Source of the DNA: Thunnus maccoyii
Taxonomy: Eukaryota; Chordata; Actinopteri; Scombriformes; Scombridae
Direction: 5' to 3'
NCBI RefSeq assembly: GCF_910596095.1
Contig: NC_056536.1
Span: forward strand, 19,095,791-19,159,790
Length of the DNA stretch: 64,000 bases
The stretch's first letter is position 1. Each line of letters begins with the position of its first letter. Under the pieces are notes generated by a model. It ran no database searches and was not told where the DNA came from. It worked only from the letters and a program-made list of their open reading frames with translations. The position numbers and the translations under genes are program-made. Of the stretch, positions 42,401 through 54,300 are shown in pieces.

Positions 42401-44607
42401 CGCTGAGACAGTTCCAAGTTTTCAGGAGTTTCAAAGGTGAAAGAAGGGTTAAAAAGCGCCTCAGTGCGGTTGTCCCGAGCAATCTGGAGGCATCCCAAGT
42501 ACTTGCTGCTGAGAGGGGAAAATATTTAAAGTTGGAAAAGAGTGGAGAGGATTTGAGGACCTCTTTGCCTTTCATCCTCACATGCAATTATACATTATTG
42601 GCACACAGTGAGTTTGGTTAACGCGGCATGTTGACTGACAACACTAGGAGGAGAACTCCAACTGCACAATAATATTGTTATACACACTATAGTTTGTGGC
42701 ATATTAAAATCAGTGGAAAATGAAAAGCAGCCAAGATGGAGAAAGACAGACAGTGCACGATTTGGCCTCCTGGATGCACATTAACTTGCTCTCACCCCCT
42801 GACACTCCCTTCTGCAGCCACATGTCTACACACAATCAGCCCTAACATCGACCAGTCAGTAAAAATGGTGTACAGGCCCCCAGTGGAAACAAGGGAAGTC
42901 AGTGATTTGTGCCTACAACTCTATACAGTACATCCTCTCCACAATAAACACGGCAGCCTCTAACTGGCCCACCAGGGACCAACGGAGTGTGTGTGAGTGG
43001 GCAAATAGGACACGGGTCATGGTCAAACATGAAAGACCCCCCGTAATGTGGCTGTGTGTGAGGAAGAGAGAGAGGGAGGAAAGGAAGGGGCTGGAAAAAA
43101 AGCAGTATAGCTAGAGATACGGAAAGAGGAATAAGTACAGACAGCCAGGCGACTGTACCTTCGTCCTGAGGGGATGACTGTGAGTGCGCGTTGAGTTTCA
43201 GGTCAAACCCTGTATGCATCAGATCTGGACAAATGCCTTTTAAGATGCATCTGAGCTGGTGTGGTTGGAACAGCTTCCCTTCAGGCCCCAGCGCTAGAAT
43301 CCTCTCATTATTACAACCTCGCTTGCCTTCTAGATAAACTCCACTATCAAGGCTTAAATATTGAAACACAAGACAGTCATGCCAGCTACATGTCCTCATT
43401 ATAACCCCAATCCCTATTTCGGACAATGAATCAAGCATTCAGGGTCTAAGCAGCTTCATCCAAGCATGGAGCAGCTGCTGCAGCCATGAGTGTGAAAAGC
43501 AATCAGGGACACAGAGAGAGCCAATCAGACTAGGCTCAAACACTACAAAGCATTGTAGCTGAAGGAAAGCTATGCTCTTTCACTGGAAAGAAAAAGCGGA
43601 GGAACTGAGGATTAATGGAACAACTGAGCAAGCTTGAGTAAGAAATAGTCTTCAAACGCCTCTGACAAGGTTGTTGTTGAGTGATGTCTGAGCAGCTGTT
43701 CGCAGCGTGAAGCTGGGTGATCCACATCGTGCCTCAAAACTTTCAGAGATCTTCCGAGTTCCTGTGTTCACATATGAAGCATAGTGTGACTCTAAATGCG
43801 TGTCTGACTGCCATGAAGGACTGCCTTCATAGTCTGTGTTTAGGCTTTCAAACACAGTTGGATACGGCTAATATGCCAAAGCCAAACAACTCTTACAAGG
43901 GTTTGAAGTATGTAGCCGAGTCAAAGTACTAAACAGAAACCACAGTCCTCCTCCTTGGTTGAGGGCAAATTTTGTTTCTGGCAGTTTTGGGGAGTTTCCC
44001 AGATTTAAACAAATGTGAGCACAAATAGTCACTCAAGACACATTTGAGTTACCATGAACTGCAAGTGAACTGGATCTAGATATAATTTGGACATATCTAA
44101 GTCTGAATAGCTCCTGAATGGAAAACAAGTGAAAAAAAGACTTGTCTGACTAGCAATATGCTGATGCTCTGTTGGAATAAAGGTCCTGGGAAACCAGAAT
44201 GGCTCCTGTGCCATTGTCTTTACTAGCTCTGTTTCCGCAGTTTCCTGTTTACACATCCCCTCCCAGTTGGCTGACATTCTTTTTGGGGGTGTAATGCTGA
44301 AACAGGTTAATTTTAGCACCTAAGGACATCTTCAATGAAGACGGACAGTCACAGAGTGTTTTGTTTAATTTAAGGATGGCTATAATATATATTTTTTTCA
44401 AGCTATAATTTTGCATGTTTGCTCCTAAATATATGTGAGGTGTCCTGCAGTGTGTATGACACAGTCTGTGGAGGGATTAGTGTGTGTCGCCTGTAATGGC
44501 TAACTCACCCTCAGGGCGTGTATGACGACATCCTGGGCTTCCAGCTCTCCCTCCAAAATACTGAGGAGAGTCAGCAGCTCTGCTCTGCTCAGAGCCTCCA
44601 CATTCAT
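32436..44607 (-). CDS. cttnbp2nl: CTTNBP2 N-terminal-like protein
   Basis: Actin-associated coiled-coil protein of the STRIPAK network that binds cortactin and striatin-PP2A. Coding exons 44509-44607, 35536-35787, 34924-35031 and 32436-33728, all phase 0, give 583 residues (human 639). Order: N-terminal CortBP2 region (MNVEALSRAELLTLLSILEG), AQHRDAFVQERYG, NPLAVLKLVM, QLAAAENRHRR, then a long coiled coil through about residue 280. The C-terminal part is Ser/Pro-rich and carries conserved SPVLAKRL, ARNTVTQVLSRFTSQQ, SSPFGTDYRN and a PPPIPPKRPG proline motif. It stops without ankyrin repeats, which separates it from CTTNBP2. Intron 2 is 8.7 kb. The acceptor of the first coding exon (gttcag, base 44616) leaves nine in-frame codable bases, so an ATG in the 5' exon could add five residues. 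Neighbour CAPZA1 matches human 1p13. Confidence 0.94.
35359..35383. repeat. CA microsatellite
   Basis: About 12 CA units in intron 2 of CTTNBP2NL. Confidence 0.9.
36416..36460. repeat. CA microsatellite, interrupted
   Basis: About 20 CA units with one TA interruption, in CTTNBP2NL intron 2. Confidence 0.9.
37459..37482. repeat. TG microsatellite
   Basis: Twelve TG units, in CTTNBP2NL intron 2. Confidence 0.9.
39365..39940. repeat. Probable teleost dispersed repeat
   Basis: The stretch beginning GCTGCATTCATTGATTTTTG and GGCCACTAGAGGG, through GACATATTATCACCCCATAA, resembles a non-coding repeat that I associate with many teleost introns. No terminal repeats or target duplication were resolved, so the boundaries are approximate. 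Confidence 0.35.
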
Positions 44608-44616
44608 CTTCTCCTC

Positions 44617-46686
44617 CTGAACAGAAAGACAAAAAGACACAGAGAGAGAGAGAGAGATTGGTTTAGATTAATACTGTATGATACCGCCTTGTCAAACCTG
44701 GTGTCATTACAAAAAGGAGTAACTGAATATAAAATGAATCACAGTGATCTGCAGAGTTAAGAAATAAAACTGCTTCTCAATATTACACACGGTGGCTTGT
44801 CTGAGTGCATTTTTCAGTGAGAGCACAGAGCTGATATAGGATGAGACTTGGGGTCCCATCTGTGGTCTCAATGGGCTATGCTCGGGGTTATAAACAGGAA
44901 GTCATTAGCATGTCTGCATGTTAAGTTGCTGAGGGACTGTCGTCTGCTTTATTCAGTCCCAAATGCCCACTGCGAAGGTTCAGTGTACTCCGAATCACAA
45001 GACTATTGTGCGAATGTGATTGTTTGAAACATCTTAGCCATTCCACTCTGTATCCTGTGAGTCATCAGCCTAGTCTATTCTAGTCACCGGGGCCAGACAT
45101 AAACACACCTCGCACAGCTGACATCATGCTTAAAATTGAGAATAAGACAAAATACACAATCTCAGAGTTGACTTCATCTTTTAAATAAAGGGTGAAGTCA
45201 CTTTCAGATTATGATCAGTGCTTTATAATAGTGCGGCTGCTCCTCAGGGTGTTAATTGTGTGTTTGACAGAGTATGTGCAAGCTGGCAAGTCAGATAACA
45301 GAGGCTACAATGATCAGCCTGTCTCTCTCTTACACCTCAAATGGGTCTCACACTCACACTCCATGAATAAGTTAACAGACGATAAATAAGAAAGCTCGAT
45401 GCAGGACGCCCTTGTATGAAAATAGCGACCTGTGGGCCAAATCCGGAGTAAAAAGCAACAATATTTGGCCTCTTGATGAAAGCTTAAGTTTAAACCTTTA
45501 TAGTTTTATGTCAAAATTTTCACAAATCTACTGTAGATAACAAAATAAATACAAGGCTTGTGTAAATCCCAATGAACCTTGTTACTAATACTGCCCCTGC
45601 ACGTAGAGAGGCATTAAAACCAAGTTGCACCATGCTATTTGAACAGAGCATGGAGCCAAAATTAAATTATTTAACCTACCCCAAATTAAATTTTAATGTG
45701 TGAATTCTAAATTCTGTTTTATTTCCACAACTTAAGCCCATTTGACCATAGCAGATGTGTTATCACAAACACAAATATGTGGCAGCCTAACAGAAATTCT
45801 AAGGCAACAACAACCACAGATTTTGAATCAACCATATATAAAAGGAGGCCACTGTTTATCATGGGTGGATAACCAGTAAAGTACATCTCTAGTCTGGAAG
45901 TGCAACACAGAGACGTATATTTGCGTATGAGTCATTTTAGCCAAATTAAAATAAGCTGTAACTCTGTTAGCCCTCACATAAAATCCACCCTCAGATACAA
46001 TCATGTTATAAATCAAGTTTATTCTTAAATAAATTAAAAGAAATAAACAAAACATGTCGGCCTCTGTTTCTACTATGCCGGGTAATGGAAATCCCTGAAA
46101 AACCTACTTGCTGACCCCTGGTTTACTACATGCTGTATACAGAGGGAGTCAATGTCTTATTAAGGTGTTGGGAACTTGGGCCAACACATTTTACTAGAAC
46201 AACTTCAATGTTCCTCAGATTCTACAAGTCTCTATAATTCCAGTAGAGTGGTGCACACCATTCCTCTGAAATATATTCCCTCATTTGGTGTCTTGATGAT
46301 GGTGGAGAGTGCTGGCCACCGTGTCTGCCAGATGTGCGTTCAACTGGGTTGCTGACTGTGAAGGGCACAGCATATGATTCTTATCATAGGTTTTTTCCTT
46401 TAATCTGTATAAGTGAAAGCAACTGTTCTTACAGTATATTCACTTTACACAAACGCCTCCTCACCTCCTCACTGCCGGTGAACGTTGTATATCCAGAGTA
46501 CTGTTTACTATCAGGCTAAAGTATCCCAGAAGATTCACTGTCTCTCCAAAATTCCTCATTCATTCTGTGGCTCACCATGCTTTCACAGCACAGCAACAAA
46601 GTGTGAATCAGTATTTATTTACTGGCTACTAACTTGACATTTATTGCGAGGGTGGTTTCCAGTCCTGTCCGCCCACAAACACACAA

Positions 46687-46717
<31 letters not shown>

Positions 46718-47770
46718 AACTGACATTTGTTAGTTTAGATATTAGTGTGTGTTTGAGCTGCCTGCTGTCAATGTAGGCCGAACTCTCTGTGTCACTCAAT
46801 ATCTGTAGATCAGCTTCCATGAAAAATCATTCCAACATTCCAGGGATGCCCACACCATGGGAGTCGACACTCAAGAGTAAATCCCTAAGCTCCACTCTAT
46901 AGCCTTCAAGGTTTCAAGTGGCAGTGTTGCAGTTTAGCTTTGTGAGCACTGGCACATATCTTTATGTGACAATGGTCAACTCAAGTCATAGTCATGCAAA
47001 TCAGAAAAAGTTAAAACAGCAGCATATAACACCCCCCCCCCCCCCAAAAAATGCCCGTGTGTCACACTGCTTCTGTGTGTTCACCTGCTTGTGTGCATTT
47101 AGAAACTGTTCTGCTTTCTTAATACGGTCTCAGGTAGCAAACAAAAGTCTGGGTTAAACTGTATTGTACTAGCTGAGAAGCCAGGAAGGATCTGTGCTGT
47201 GATCAATGTGCAGAACAGACTGCTCAGTGTGTTCAAAGCAATACATGATTGCTGTGGTTGCTCAGAAACAGCAGAGGATCCACCTGCCGTCCTAACCCTT
47301 TGTCTGACACAGGGGACTGTCATTATTTTTCATCTTGGCAACATTCACTTCAATTAAATGTCACAGACATCACAAAAAAACATCAAAATAGCTATTATGT
47401 ATATAGATTGCCTGGAGTGATAATGGCATAATCAATACTGCATCAATATCACTCTAGTGCTCACACCCATTAGCCTGAAAATGAACTCAACACAAACCTG
47501 AATCACAGCAATTTGTTACTCTTATCTACTATCTAAAGAACACTTTTGGATTATTAGCATTATTATAATACTACATAGTTTGTGGATTTAAGTTTCACTT
47601 AACCAGAAATGACAAAGCCCCACACAGTACGAGCAAAATACCAGATTTTGTCAGAGACCTGTCTAAGGACTTTTGCATTTTGCTTTCTTACTAAAAAACC
47701 CGATTAAATTAGAGGTATACTTTCTGAAAGCCAGAGGTAAATATTCCCGCAACCCTCCGTGTAAACATAC
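44617..47770 (-). other. CTTNBP2NL intron 1
   Basis: Non-coding sequence between the 5' exon and the first coding exon. It contains a GA tract (44638-44657), a CA microsatellite (46692-46716) and a C-rich run (47031-47045). No supported exon. Confidence 0.5.
46692..46716. repeat. CA microsatellite
   Basis: About 12 CA units in CTTNBP2NL intron 1. Confidence 0.9.
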
Positions 47771-47990
47771 CTTCATGCGCTCTGTTCTGGCCGCATTAAT
47801 GTTCTGCTAATCCCAAAAATGTGGCCCCTCGACAGCATGAATCAAAGCAGCCCACTGTCACAGGCGCTCCTGCTCTGAGACGACTGTGAACAGGAGACGT
47901 TCAATGACGACGCCGCCAGCCAATCAAAGAGGCGTAGTGCAGCGATCTGACCAATGACCGCCAGGTTTGTCGCTAGGGGGCGGGGATAAA
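47771..47990 (-). promoter_or_regulatory. CTTNBP2NL 5' exon, upstream ORF and promoter
   Basis: A minus-strand exon ends at a strong donor (GAAG|gtatgt, last base 47771). Upstream lie two CCAAT boxes (47920-47924, 47951-47955) and a GC box (47976-47985) in a CpG-rich patch. The exon carries a 21-codon upstream frame (47773-47838). Its TGA overlaps an ATG (ATGA) that, after splicing to 44616, reads M-K-E-E-K into the main start. The transcription start is inferred to lie between 47850 and 47920. Confidence 0.6.
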
Positions 47991-49372
47991 GGCGTTCCCG
48001 GGTCCGTGTGATAAACCTCTTTGTTTCGGACGTCCAGTGTGGACTCCCGCACGGTGTCTCAGTGTGAGTCCTGTGAGCTTACTGCAAATTCGGCCAAATG
48101 GCGCAATATAAGTGCTTGTTTACCACATCTGATGGGCAGTTTTAAGTGTACGAATACCCTCCGACTATGAATTGTGTCTTCTAGACACAAATCATAGTAG
48201 TAAATCTTAATAAAAATATAGATTTAAAATTGACTGTAAATGTTGCTCCTGCACAGACAATTCTTAAACTTATTTCAAAAACTCGTAGAACAGGTTATAT
48301 CTGAAATCACCCTTAAAAGTGACGCATCATGGGTAAGAGCCTGTCTCACATGGTGTTTCAACTCCCCTTAATGGCCAAATGGCAGCATCACAACCGTGCC
48401 CTGAGCTCCGCATGCCTACCAGTAGCTGATAATCAGATCTAGGCGTTTGAGCATGCGCATTTGAAACCATTACATGATTTGAGCGTGCTCTCACAATTTA
48501 ATGTGCCTCAACTGATCGGATATTGCAGCTCATGTGGGTCAGTCAAATCCCTCTGTCTAATTTAGTGGATAATACATTTTATGTAAAGTGGGATCTATGA
48601 TGCATTCATAAATTAGGGTGGGGGGGGAAATGCTTTATGAACACTCCATTTGTGTGTCAGTAATATTACTCATTTGCCACAGAGATCGGGGATTATGAAA
48701 TGTAAAATTTTGCAGTAGGAAGTGCTGTTTTTGGCATACAATATGGGAGAAAGAGGTCAGAGACCCTTGAAAAAATGGACATTTTAAAAGTAAGTAGGCC
48801 ACTTATTCTGTGAAATAGAATTTAAAAAATGCTGGCACTGAATACTCTTAGCTTTTTACCTCTCCTTCTTTTGTCTCTCTGTGACTTCTACCTGTTTACA
48901 GTATGACCCTGGTCTGACTGAAATGTGGGAACAGAAACCTGATCGACAAGATGTTTTGTCAAAGGATCTGTTCCAAATTGTGCACAGTCATTGTTGTTGA
49001 GATTCCCAATGTTCTTACACAACACACCTGACATTCTCAACTCTGTATACACCCGCCTCTCCTTCCATAGTAAAGTACTTGTAAACCCAGGTCACATGAG
49101 GCTCTAACACATTTCAGTCAAAGTTCAGTCTCATGTTCTCTGGGGATTCCCATAATAATTAGGAAACATGGAAAGCACTGGCACAAAAAACTGAAGTGTT
49201 GACTCGAACAGGTTTTATGTGCAATCTGTTATGTACCACTTCCTGCTGGTGTTTTCAGTTACATATCACATCATGCCAGAGCTTGTCTCTGTTTTTCTGG
49301 CTTTGTGTTTTTCAGGTACAGCTGATGTAACATGATGGCATGAATGGCAATGCTCTTAAGCTTACTGTTAAA
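47991..49372. other. Intergenic, CTTNBP2NL promoter to CYP3A duplication
   Basis: It begins with a CpG-rich shoulder (to about 48060), then AT-rich sequence. No open frame with family similarity or splice context was found. A divergent non-coding transcript from the CpG shoulder cannot be excluded. Confidence 0.45.
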
Positions 49373-49636
49373 CGCTGGTGGAGGAGGTATTTAGATCCTT
49401 AACATGATGCAATTTTACATCACATATGAATGTACAACCTAATTCTGTAAACTAACTACTAATAGAAGGTGTCATATAATTGTAGTGGGGTACTATAGTA
49501 CTGTATTTACCTCTGAAATGAAGTGGAGTAGAAGTAAAATAGTAAAGCAAAAATAGAAATAGTAAAGTACAGGTACCTCAAAATTGTACTTAACTACAAT
49601 ACTTAAGTAAATGTACTTAGTTCATTTCCATCACTG
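49373..49636. mobile_element. hAT-like MITE at the 3' edge of CYP3A copy A
   Basis: The ends resemble the common teleost CAGTGGTGGA...TCCATCACTG element, with TTAAGTA-rich subterminal sequence (CTTAAGTAAATGTACTTAG). Flanking octamers CTGTTAAA and CTGTTACA match at 7 of 8 positions, as expected for a hAT 8-bp target duplication. Relative to the copy at 58278 it lacks about 105 internal bases. Confidence 0.7.
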
Positions 49637-50568
49637 CTGTTACATTCTCAAAGTAAGCACATCTAGTTTGACTAAAAGTACAATTCACTAAACAGGATTG
49701 TCATCACCACTCTCAAAAATTTGACAAAGCAGGGAGACTCATTATTATCCAAATAAAATGGAAGCATTTTTATTTGATCATTTAAATACTGAGTCACATG
49801 ACGTGATTGTAAGGATATCAGTGACGCCGTGAGTAGAATGTGGTGTGTGAGTGTGTGTAGATGCAAAATCAAGCAAACAATGTCAGTTGGAAGACCAGTG
49901 GAAGGGAATGAGATAATCATCTATTCTTAATGTAGGCCTGCTTTGCTGAACCCAACCTACTCAGGGTGAACTTCGTGTCAAGCTCTCAGCTCCACCCTCT
50001 CTAATCAGTGAAATGAGGATCAAAGAGCACCAAACACATAACATGGAAACAGGCCAAACTGGATAATGATAACATCTAAACTCTCTACACTGAGTCTTTG
50101 CTATATTCAGGAAAATATGTGATTGCTCATTTTTTGACCGTTGTTTAGAACTTTATCATGTTATAAAAGACTTCAACCTCTAAAAATAACCAAGGAAAAG
50201 TAAAAGCAACAACAGTTGACATCCAGGTGTGAAATTATAGAAAAGCCATGATATTTTCACAGATTTTGATTGATTTAATATTTGAGATATCAAAACGATT
50301 ACAACAGATTGTGTAATGTGTTAAAATACATGTAGAAAAAAACTGTTAGTAGATCTGGATAATAACACCACTAGTGGTCTGCTTAGTAGAAATGAACTTC
50401 TGGAGCCAAGTGGTTGGCTCCACTTCACAGTTTTCTTATTGAAATTGAGTAATGCAAAACGTGTGGTTGAATGTGGAATTGAATTCGTTATTGAAAGTAT
50501 GCAAGATATATAAACTGTGTTCTTGAGTTGTTAATTCGTTTTAAATTGAAATGTTATTTGGTATTTGC

Positions 50569-50678
<110 letters not shown>

Positions 50679-51371
50679 CAAAAATAATGACCAATTCTGT
50701 GCTTGAATTCAATATTTCAGAATCTCAGTAAAAATGATTTTGTGAAACCTGACTAGATGTAAACTAATAATCATTCAGTTATGTGTCAGAAAGTACAAGT
50801 ATCAGTCTTAATGTTGAAACTTGACAATCATGTAAAAAAAAAAAGAGACAATAAGAATAATAAGGCATAACATTGAACTGCTTTCAAATACATCCATCAT
50901 TGTGATTTTGCATCCAGCACAGTAAATGGGATGTGTTGCATGTGGCATTAACCCAGACAATCTACATGGAGGAATTCTATGAAAGGAGATACTATGTGTG
51001 GAGAAAATGCTGTGTAATATGTTATGCACATGGCCCTTACAGTAGTATTCAAAATCATTTTGTATACTGAAATATATTTGAATGGTCTAAAGTGAAACAT
51101 AAAAGTTACCCCTACATTTTGTAAGTGGACTATAGATAGACTATAGATATAGATAGATGCTCCTTTTTGACTAGTCCTCCATATTAAACAGTACAGCGTA
51201 CATACCTGCAGGTGAGAGGTTAGTTAGTGTACTTGTAGTACAGACAATCTCAATTTAGAAGAATATAAATGATTTTGATTATAAGAGGTACTTCGGGCAA
51301 CATTAACTGGTGGCCTGATTTGATAGAGAAGCAGATTTAAGTGAGAATTTCCAGGTTACAGATAATCAGAG

Positions 51372-54300
51372 TTAGCTTGAAGGAGAATCGGCGGCAGTTT
51401 CTCTCAGCTTCAGCTTCAGTTTGATGGGAGTCTTTGGTGTCGTAAATCCATCATTTCCCAGCTCCAATGGAATCTAGGACAAAAAAAAAAGTTTCACAAA
51501 TAAAGCCCTATAAAGGTTCAATTGTCAATCCACTGTCAAATGTCAACTCACCATTGTCTCCTTGCAGGTGACAAAACTAAAGTTCTGAAGGATCTCCACT
51601 AGGGCTAACTTCATCATCAACAGTGCAAATCGCATGCCAATACAGTTTCTTGGTCCTGTTCCAAATGGCAGGAAGGCATATGGATCTATGTTGTCTTTGT
51701 TCTCTTTGCTGAACCTGGAAAAGAAGAACATGAACGAATACATTTAGTTAAGTAGCCAAATAAATGTTTAATCAAATCTGACCCTTACCTGCCATTAATC
51801 TAGTAGTACCTTTCAGGTTTGAAGGCCTCAGGTTCAGGCCATAAAGCAGGGTCACGGTGGAGAGTGTAAACTGGTACCATGATGGTAGTTCCCTTAGGGA
51901 TAGTCACACCATTAACTTCCACAGAAGCCTTTGCCATCCTTTCGAGGCGATTAGCAATAGGGTAAAGTCTCATTGACTCATTCACCACCATGTTCAGGTA
52001 CTCCATCTGCATCACGCTGTCATAGGTTGGCTGACCCTAGAGGGATGTCAAGTACAATGTAGCTCTTAGTTGGAAGCACAGAACCAGTTGCTGATAAAAA
52101 AAAAAATCAGTTACAGTGCAAAAATACTCAAGTAACCTTCTCTGGAAAAGTTTCATCAATCTCGTCTTGCAGGGTCTTTTGGATGTGAGGGTGGGTTGCC
52201 AGGTTGTGGGCTATGAAGCACAGTGTGCTGCTACTGGTTTCATAGCCAGCAAAAATGAATATCATGGCCTGAGAAAGGATCTCATGATCAGTTAGCCCTG
52301 CAACACCAATACATAAATTTCAAAAACATATCATCATCATGATAATAGCTTAAACATTACCATTAACATGGTAGGAACAAAAAGCAGGGCATGGGTGTGA
52401 TTCACATTTTTAGTAGCCTGGTAGTCCAGCACATAACTTTGTGTTATGAAAAGACACAACAAGCATTAGCTTGGGGCAAAAGTCATTTCAAGTAGGTTAA
52501 ACTGTCTGTTCTTTCTTTCATTCAGTCAACATGAGCGTTTTTGATATCTGAGTGGATGATTATGGCATTCAGTGGTTTTTCACTGGTATTTTATTCTAAT
52601 TTTAAAAGTGGAAAAAGATGGCAGCTGCACCGGAAATGTTGTCAAATTTCTCTTAAACTACCAGCCAAAATCAGTAGCTGGATAAATATGAAGCTTTTTA
52701 AAACAATTTTAAATAGTTGTTCACAAGGTTCAAGAGTTTTAAGACACAGTAAATCCTGTCATACACTCCCCATAGTTTCATTGATTGGTCCAACACTTAC
52801 TTGACTTCACTCATCGACTTTTGACCTCACTTGTGAACATTAACAAAGATGCCCCAAAGAGGGCATTCGTATGAAAATATTTGTAGATTAACATTTAAAG
52901 GTTACTCGTACTTTTGTTCAAACTTCAACTTCTAATTGCCGATGACTGAAAAAAAAACAGGAAGCCACTTAACAGCAAGTATTTTCCTTCAGCAATGACT
53001 ACATAGAAAATAATAAATAAATAAACTAATTTCTCCATCTGGTTTCTTTCTCTACCTTTTTGGGGGCTCGTATTGTCTTTCTCGTTCTCTGAAATCTGAG
53101 AGTCCACCATCAACTGCATGAAGTCCACTCGGTTCTGCCAAACAAAACAAATAGAAATCCTATTTTGATTTTGCGTTTTGTGTTCAAGGGAAAGACTGTA
53201 AACCCAAAATAAAAACACTGCCCAACAACAAACATCAAATCCATTGTTGCAACAGTAAATTACTTTGTGTTCATTCTTATTCCGGTCTGATTTGATTGTC
53301 TTCAGAAAGTTGTAGAAGAAATCCATCACTTCAGCAGGGAAGAAGGAAAAATTCATCTTATCAAATATTGGCCCCAAAAATGGAAACAGAACTGAAATCA
53401 ATGAGAATTGAGAAGATACAGTTAATGCAGGGCTCAAGAGGACAAGATGGATGTTCTGGTTACAGCATAATGTATGACATACCAACAAGCACAAGCAAGG
53501 GATTCAGGAAGTTGAACTTGACCATTCGCTTAATGTTCAATACAAATGGATCAGAAGGATGGTTGATGGAATCGACGTCGACACTGAAGGCAGTGCTGGT
53601 CACTACATCCATACTGTAAGGTCCAAATACTCTGCAAAAGCGAAAGGAAAACATGTAATTCCAATGAAATATAATAACACCTTTTACTCTGGAATAAGAA
53701 AAGGAACAAAAAAAGTTAAACCATCCAAATGTTTGTTTTAAGCAATATTGTTTTCTATTTACGGCATAAAAGAGTTTACACCCTAATCCCATTTCATTAC
53801 TCACTCTTTAACCTCAATGACTTCGTCCGCCTCTACTTTCTTCTGAAGACTCTTGATCAGATTGTTTGAGTGCTGCAACATTATTGAGTACATCTGCCCA
53901 ACAGTAAATAACAAAACCATTAAATCATTAAATACTTGCTTACACATCAACCAGTTTAAGTGTAAAACTCTGAATACAGGACAAAAATGAATAATCCACA
54001 ATACAAAAGTCTGCAGTGTGCTTTTCAACCTCTTTCAGTCGTCCGCTGGTAAATGATGGAGAGAGTACACTGCGCATCCTCTTCCATTCCTCATCTTCCA
54101 CTACTGATACAGCATCACTTAACGGTCCATTTAGGCCCACATCCTAAACCAAACACACACACAGAAAGCCTTCTTTACATTATGTTTTTGGTTTAGTATT
54201 GAGGTATTAACTTGTGAATTTGCCCTTACAGTGTTTTTGCTTACCCGTCTGTTGGTGAAGACAGAATAACACTCCTTAACAAAGATTGTTTTGATCATAG

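Larger units (their letters stand above)
35788..44508 (-). other. Large intron of CTTNBP2NL
   Basis: No exon with flanking splice sites and family similarity was found on either strand. It contains CA/TG tracts (36416-36460, 37459-37482), a CT tract (36959-36975), a poly-T run (42004-42022) and a probable dispersed repeat near 39.4-39.9 kb. The open frames seen around 42.2-43.4 kb lack recognisable motifs. Confidence 0.55.

Noticed and set aside
42211-43438. Cluster of open frames of 90-179 codons in CTTNBP2NL intron 2
   Set aside because: The frames on the two strands overlap one another, none has splice context or recognisable domains, and the CTTNBP2NL protein is complete without them.
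52925-53494. 189-codon minus-strand frame in CYP3A copy A (and 61817-62290 in copy B)
   Set aside because: It reads through exons 8 and 9 and the intron between them; the exonic parts are the P450 and the rest is intron.
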